DNA of 7,604 bases, taken from Oscillospiraceae bacterium (lineage in GTDB: Bacteria > Bacillota_A > Clostridia > Oscillospirales > Oscillospiraceae). The notes under the pieces are model-generated. The model was given only the letters and a program-made list of their open reading frames with translations, was not told the origin of the DNA and made no database searches. A program made the translations under genes and the position numbers. Position 1 is the first letter of the stretch. Each line of letters begins with the position of its first letter. The stretch is from contig JAFZOC010000322.1 in assembly GCA_017550765.1 (NCBI GenBank), positions 1-7,604 on the forward strand, written 5' to 3'. Of the stretch, positions 6,192-7,604 are shown piece by piece.

Positions 6192-6929
6192 ATGGCGAAG
6201 GTCTATCGCATGACATACGCGGGCCATCCCATGCACTACAGTTTCCTGTACCCGGCTACGCGCGCACGGCTCCGCCCGCTGCCCCGCGCTGTCGAAGGCG
6301 TGGAGCCGGATATCCGGGTCAGTCCGGAAAAGATCGAACTGGGGCGGAACTTTTTGCCGCCGGATGCGTCAGACGACTATGTGGAATACCGCTGTCTGAT
6401 CGAGCTCACGGCCCGGGCGCTCCTGCGCTGGCACTGCAGCATCTTCCACTCCGCCGCCTTCACATGGCGGGGACGGGCCTGGCTGCTGACCGGCCCCAGC
6501 GAGGTGGGGAAGACCACCCAATACCTCAACTGGCAGCGGCTGCATCCCGGCGAGATCCAGATGATCTCCGGGGACATGCCCGTCCTGGAGACCCGGGACG
6601 ACGGGACCGTTTGGGTCCATCCCAGCTCCTGGAACGGGAAAGAGGACCTGCACTCCGCGGTATCCGCGCCGCTGGGCGGACTGGTGCTGCTGGAACAGGG
6701 GCCGGAGAACATCATCGAGCCGCTGGTCCCGCGGGATACAGTGATGCCGCTGCTGCAGCAGTTCATCGTCGTCCCCGAGACCCGGGCGGACATCCTCGCC
6801 CTGAGCCAGGTGCTGGAGCGGATGCTGCAGGCGGTCCCCGCATGGAAGTACCGCGACCTGGGGGACGACGCCTCTACAGAGCTGCTGCGCGCCACCCTGA
6901 TGGCGAGCCTGGAAGAAGGGGAGGGCTGA
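6192..6929 (+). CDS. HPr-kinase-like (HprK-related) ATPase/kinase
   Basis: A 245-residue cytoplasmic protein resembling the small HPr kinase-like proteins that occur in peptide-modification and PqqD-associated loci, rather than true HPr kinase/phosphorylase. The segment from H86 (IFHSAAF) runs through a beta hairpin (TWRGRAWLLT) into a Walker A loop GPSEVGKTT at 101-109. This matches the usual order His, G-x-A-x-L-L, GxSGxGKS/T. ISGDMPVL (125-132) sits where the family usually has an acidic pair, and only one Asp is kept. HPSSWNGKED (143-152) fits the conserved proline/tryptophan/glycine stretch after it. The N-terminal HprK lobe of true HPr kinases is absent or unlike. The start is set by GGAAGGGAGG at 6174-6183. 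PqqD follows after four bases, implying translational coupling. Homologues in some lasso-peptide clusters phosphorylate the peptide; the substrate here is unknown. It could instead be a non-catalytic nucleotide-binding partner. Confidence 0.8.
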   Translation: MAKVYRMTYAGHPMHYSFLYPATRARLRPLPRAVEGVEPDIRVSPEKIELGRNFLPPDASDDYVEYRCLIELTARALLRWHCSIFHSAAFTWRGRAWLLTGPSEVGKTTQYLNWQRLHPGEIQMISGDMPVLETRDDGTVWVHPSSWNGKEDLHSAVSAPLGGLVLLEQGPENIIEPLVPRDTVMPLLQQFIVVPETRADILALSQVLERMLQAVPAWKYRDLGDDASTELLRATLMASLEEGEG

Positions 6930-6933
6930 TCCG

Positions 6934-7218
6934 ATGCCGAGATATCGCACGAGGACCGGGGTCGTGCTGACCTCGATCTGCGGGGAGCATCTCCTGGTCG
7001 CCGCGAAGGGCGTCCGGGACCAGGTCCCCTATATCACCCAGATCAGTGAGAGCGCCGCTTTCCTGTGGGAGCGGCTGGAGCACGGGGCAGACACGGACGA
7101 GCTGCTGTCCGCCGTGCTGGAGGAATATGAGATCGAGGACCCCGCCCAGGCGAGGGCCGCGATCGAAGGATCGATCGGGCAGATGCGCGAGAGCGGCTAT
7201 CTGCTCCCGGAAGACTAG
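6934..7218 (+). CDS. PqqD-family protein (RiPP recognition element type)
   Basis: A 94-residue protein with the PqqD winged-helix pattern. An N-terminal beta region VVLTSICGEHLLVAA (10-24) is followed by ITQISESAAFLWERL (34-48), the hallmark in which a Ser/Asn-rich turn leads to A-x-hydrophobic-W. Then come ADTDELLSAVLEEY (52-65) and the helix AIEGSIGQMRESGYLL (76-91). PqqD proteins bind leader peptides of ribosomally made, modified peptides (RiPPs) and present them to a partner enzyme; stand-alone members also occur in other clusters. The ribosome binding site GGGGAGG lies inside the end of the kinase gene, which ends four bases before this start. The pairing with an HprK-like kinase suggests joint work on a peptide, which is inference. 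The acidic membrane peptide gene follows. Confidence 0.85.
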   Translation: MPRYRTRTGVVLTSICGEHLLVAAKGVRDQVPYITQISESAAFLWERLEHGADTDELLSAVLEEYEIEDPAQARAAIEGSIGQMRESGYLLPED

Positions 7219-7222
7219 GAGG
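7217..7222 (+). promoter_or_regulatory. Ribosome binding site of the acidic membrane protein
   Basis: AGGAGG overlaps the PqqD stop codon (TAG at 7216-7218) and lies five bases before the ATG at 7228. The arrangement points to coupled translation of the two genes. Confidence 0.85.
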
Positions 7223-7227
7223 TCAAC

Positions 7228-7548
7228 ATGAAAGAAAAGACGACAGTTTGGATCGTTGTGGCGATGGCCGTGCTGGCACTGGTCGTGGTGCTGCTGGTCT
7301 GGAAGCCCTTTGGCGCCGCGCCCGATGCCCAGGATGGGACCGGCGAGATCGCCGCGGTCTCCGACGATGCGCAGAAGGGCGCGGACGGCGTCGCTGCGCC
7401 GGTGAACGGCGGGAACGACGCTGACGCGCAGGCCGAAGAGACCGCCGAGACCGGCGAGGAGGAGACGATCTCCCAGGCGCAGCTCATCGAGAACGAGGGC
7501 GAGATCGAGATCATCATCCCCGACGACCAGGATTCCGACGGCTTCTGA
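7228..7548 (+). CDS. Small single-span membrane protein with a highly acidic tail, unknown function
   Basis: I do not recognise the family of this 106-residue protein. The short head MKEKTT leads into one hydrophobic helix, about residues 7-25 (VWIVVAMAVLALVVVLLVW), and then KPFGAAPDA. The rest (30-106) is low in complexity and rich in Asp, Glu, Ala and Gly, with EETAETGEEET near 70-80. It ends in GEIEIIIPDD and QDSDGF. By the positive-inside rule the tail would face outward; the helix could also act as an uncleaved signal. No leader-peptide motif of a known RiPP class, no cysteines and no core-like repeat are visible. Its place after HprK-like and PqqD genes makes it a candidate substrate or membrane tether of the system, which is inference. 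The AGGAGG start signal is strong, so it is a real gene. Confidence 0.8.
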   Translation: MKEKTTVWIVVAMAVLALVVVLLVWKPFGAAPDAQDGTGEIAAVSDDAQKGADGVAAPVNGGNDADAQAEETAETGEEETISQAQLIENEGEIEIIIPDDQDSDGF

Positions 7549-7555
7549 TCCTGAG

Positions 7556-7604
7556 ATGGACAGGATCGAGGAGCTGCTCCTCTCCGCGCTGCGCTGCGCG
7601 GTCC
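7556..7604 (+). CDS. Start of a further operon gene, cut by the window end
   Basis: Seven bases after the previous stop an ATG opens MDRIEELLLSALRCAV and continues to the window edge, 16 codons in all. No good Shine-Dalgarno sequence is visible, so coupling to the gene before it is likely, or the start lies slightly upstream. The leucine-rich helix ELLLSALRCA resembles the N-terminus of the nucleotidyltransferase family (NTP_transf_5) that often accompanies HprK-like and PqqD genes. This is only a suggestion from 16 residues and the context. Confidence 0.55.
   Translation, partial: MDRIEELLLSALRCAV

Noticed and set aside
6369..6970. Overlapping ORFs on both strands of the kinase gene
   Set aside because: They are shadows of the HprK-like gene, which alone has a ribosome binding site and conserved motifs.

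Overview
The window looks like chromosomal DNA from a GC-rich Gram-positive, most likely an anaerobic gut-type clostridial Firmicute (inference). The grounds are AGGAGG-type ribosome binding sites, consensus sigma-A promoters with extended -10 (TGnTATAAT-like) elements, a tandem glycine riboswitch, and a large secreted von Willebrand factor A (VWA) adhesin of the isopeptide-domain type. The species cannot be named from the sequence alone.

Left part (1-901, minus strand). The window opens inside serC (phosphoserine aminotransferase), of which the N-terminal 118 codons are present. Its leader is about 510 nt long and can be read almost base by base. A consensus promoter (TTGACA, 17 bp, TATACT with upstream TG) is followed by a tandem glycine riboswitch (a canonical aptamer 1 and a degenerate aptamer 2). 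An intrinsic terminator directly abuts aptamer 2. A GC-rich multi-hairpin element and then the serC ribosome binding site follow. Serine synthesis therefore appears to be under glycine-responsive attenuation. Directly upstream of the -35 box is a short 24-bp tandem repeat array that echoes the -35 region.

Middle part (983-6074, plus strand). After a GC-rich, hairpin-rich intergenic stretch, a second consensus promoter (TTGACA, 17 bp, TATCAT) drives one very large gene. It encodes a 1515-residue secreted protein with a signal peptide, a VWA domain with an intact MIDAS metal site, and several beta-rich domains of the pilin/Cna-B kind. Unusually for this class it has no LPxTG sorting signal or C-terminal membrane anchor. 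A strong hairpin terminator closes the unit.

Right part (6099-7604, plus strand). A separate promoter (extended -10 TGCTATAAT) starts a tight operon: an HPr-kinase-like ATPase/kinase, a PqqD-family (RiPP recognition element) protein, a 106-residue single-span membrane protein with a very acidic tail, and the first 16 codons of a further gene. A kinase next to a PqqD protein recalls peptide-modification loci such as lasso-peptide clusters with HprK-like tailoring kinases. No recognisable precursor or cyclase is visible here, so this is the best candidate in the window for an undescribed system. The window ends before the operon does.
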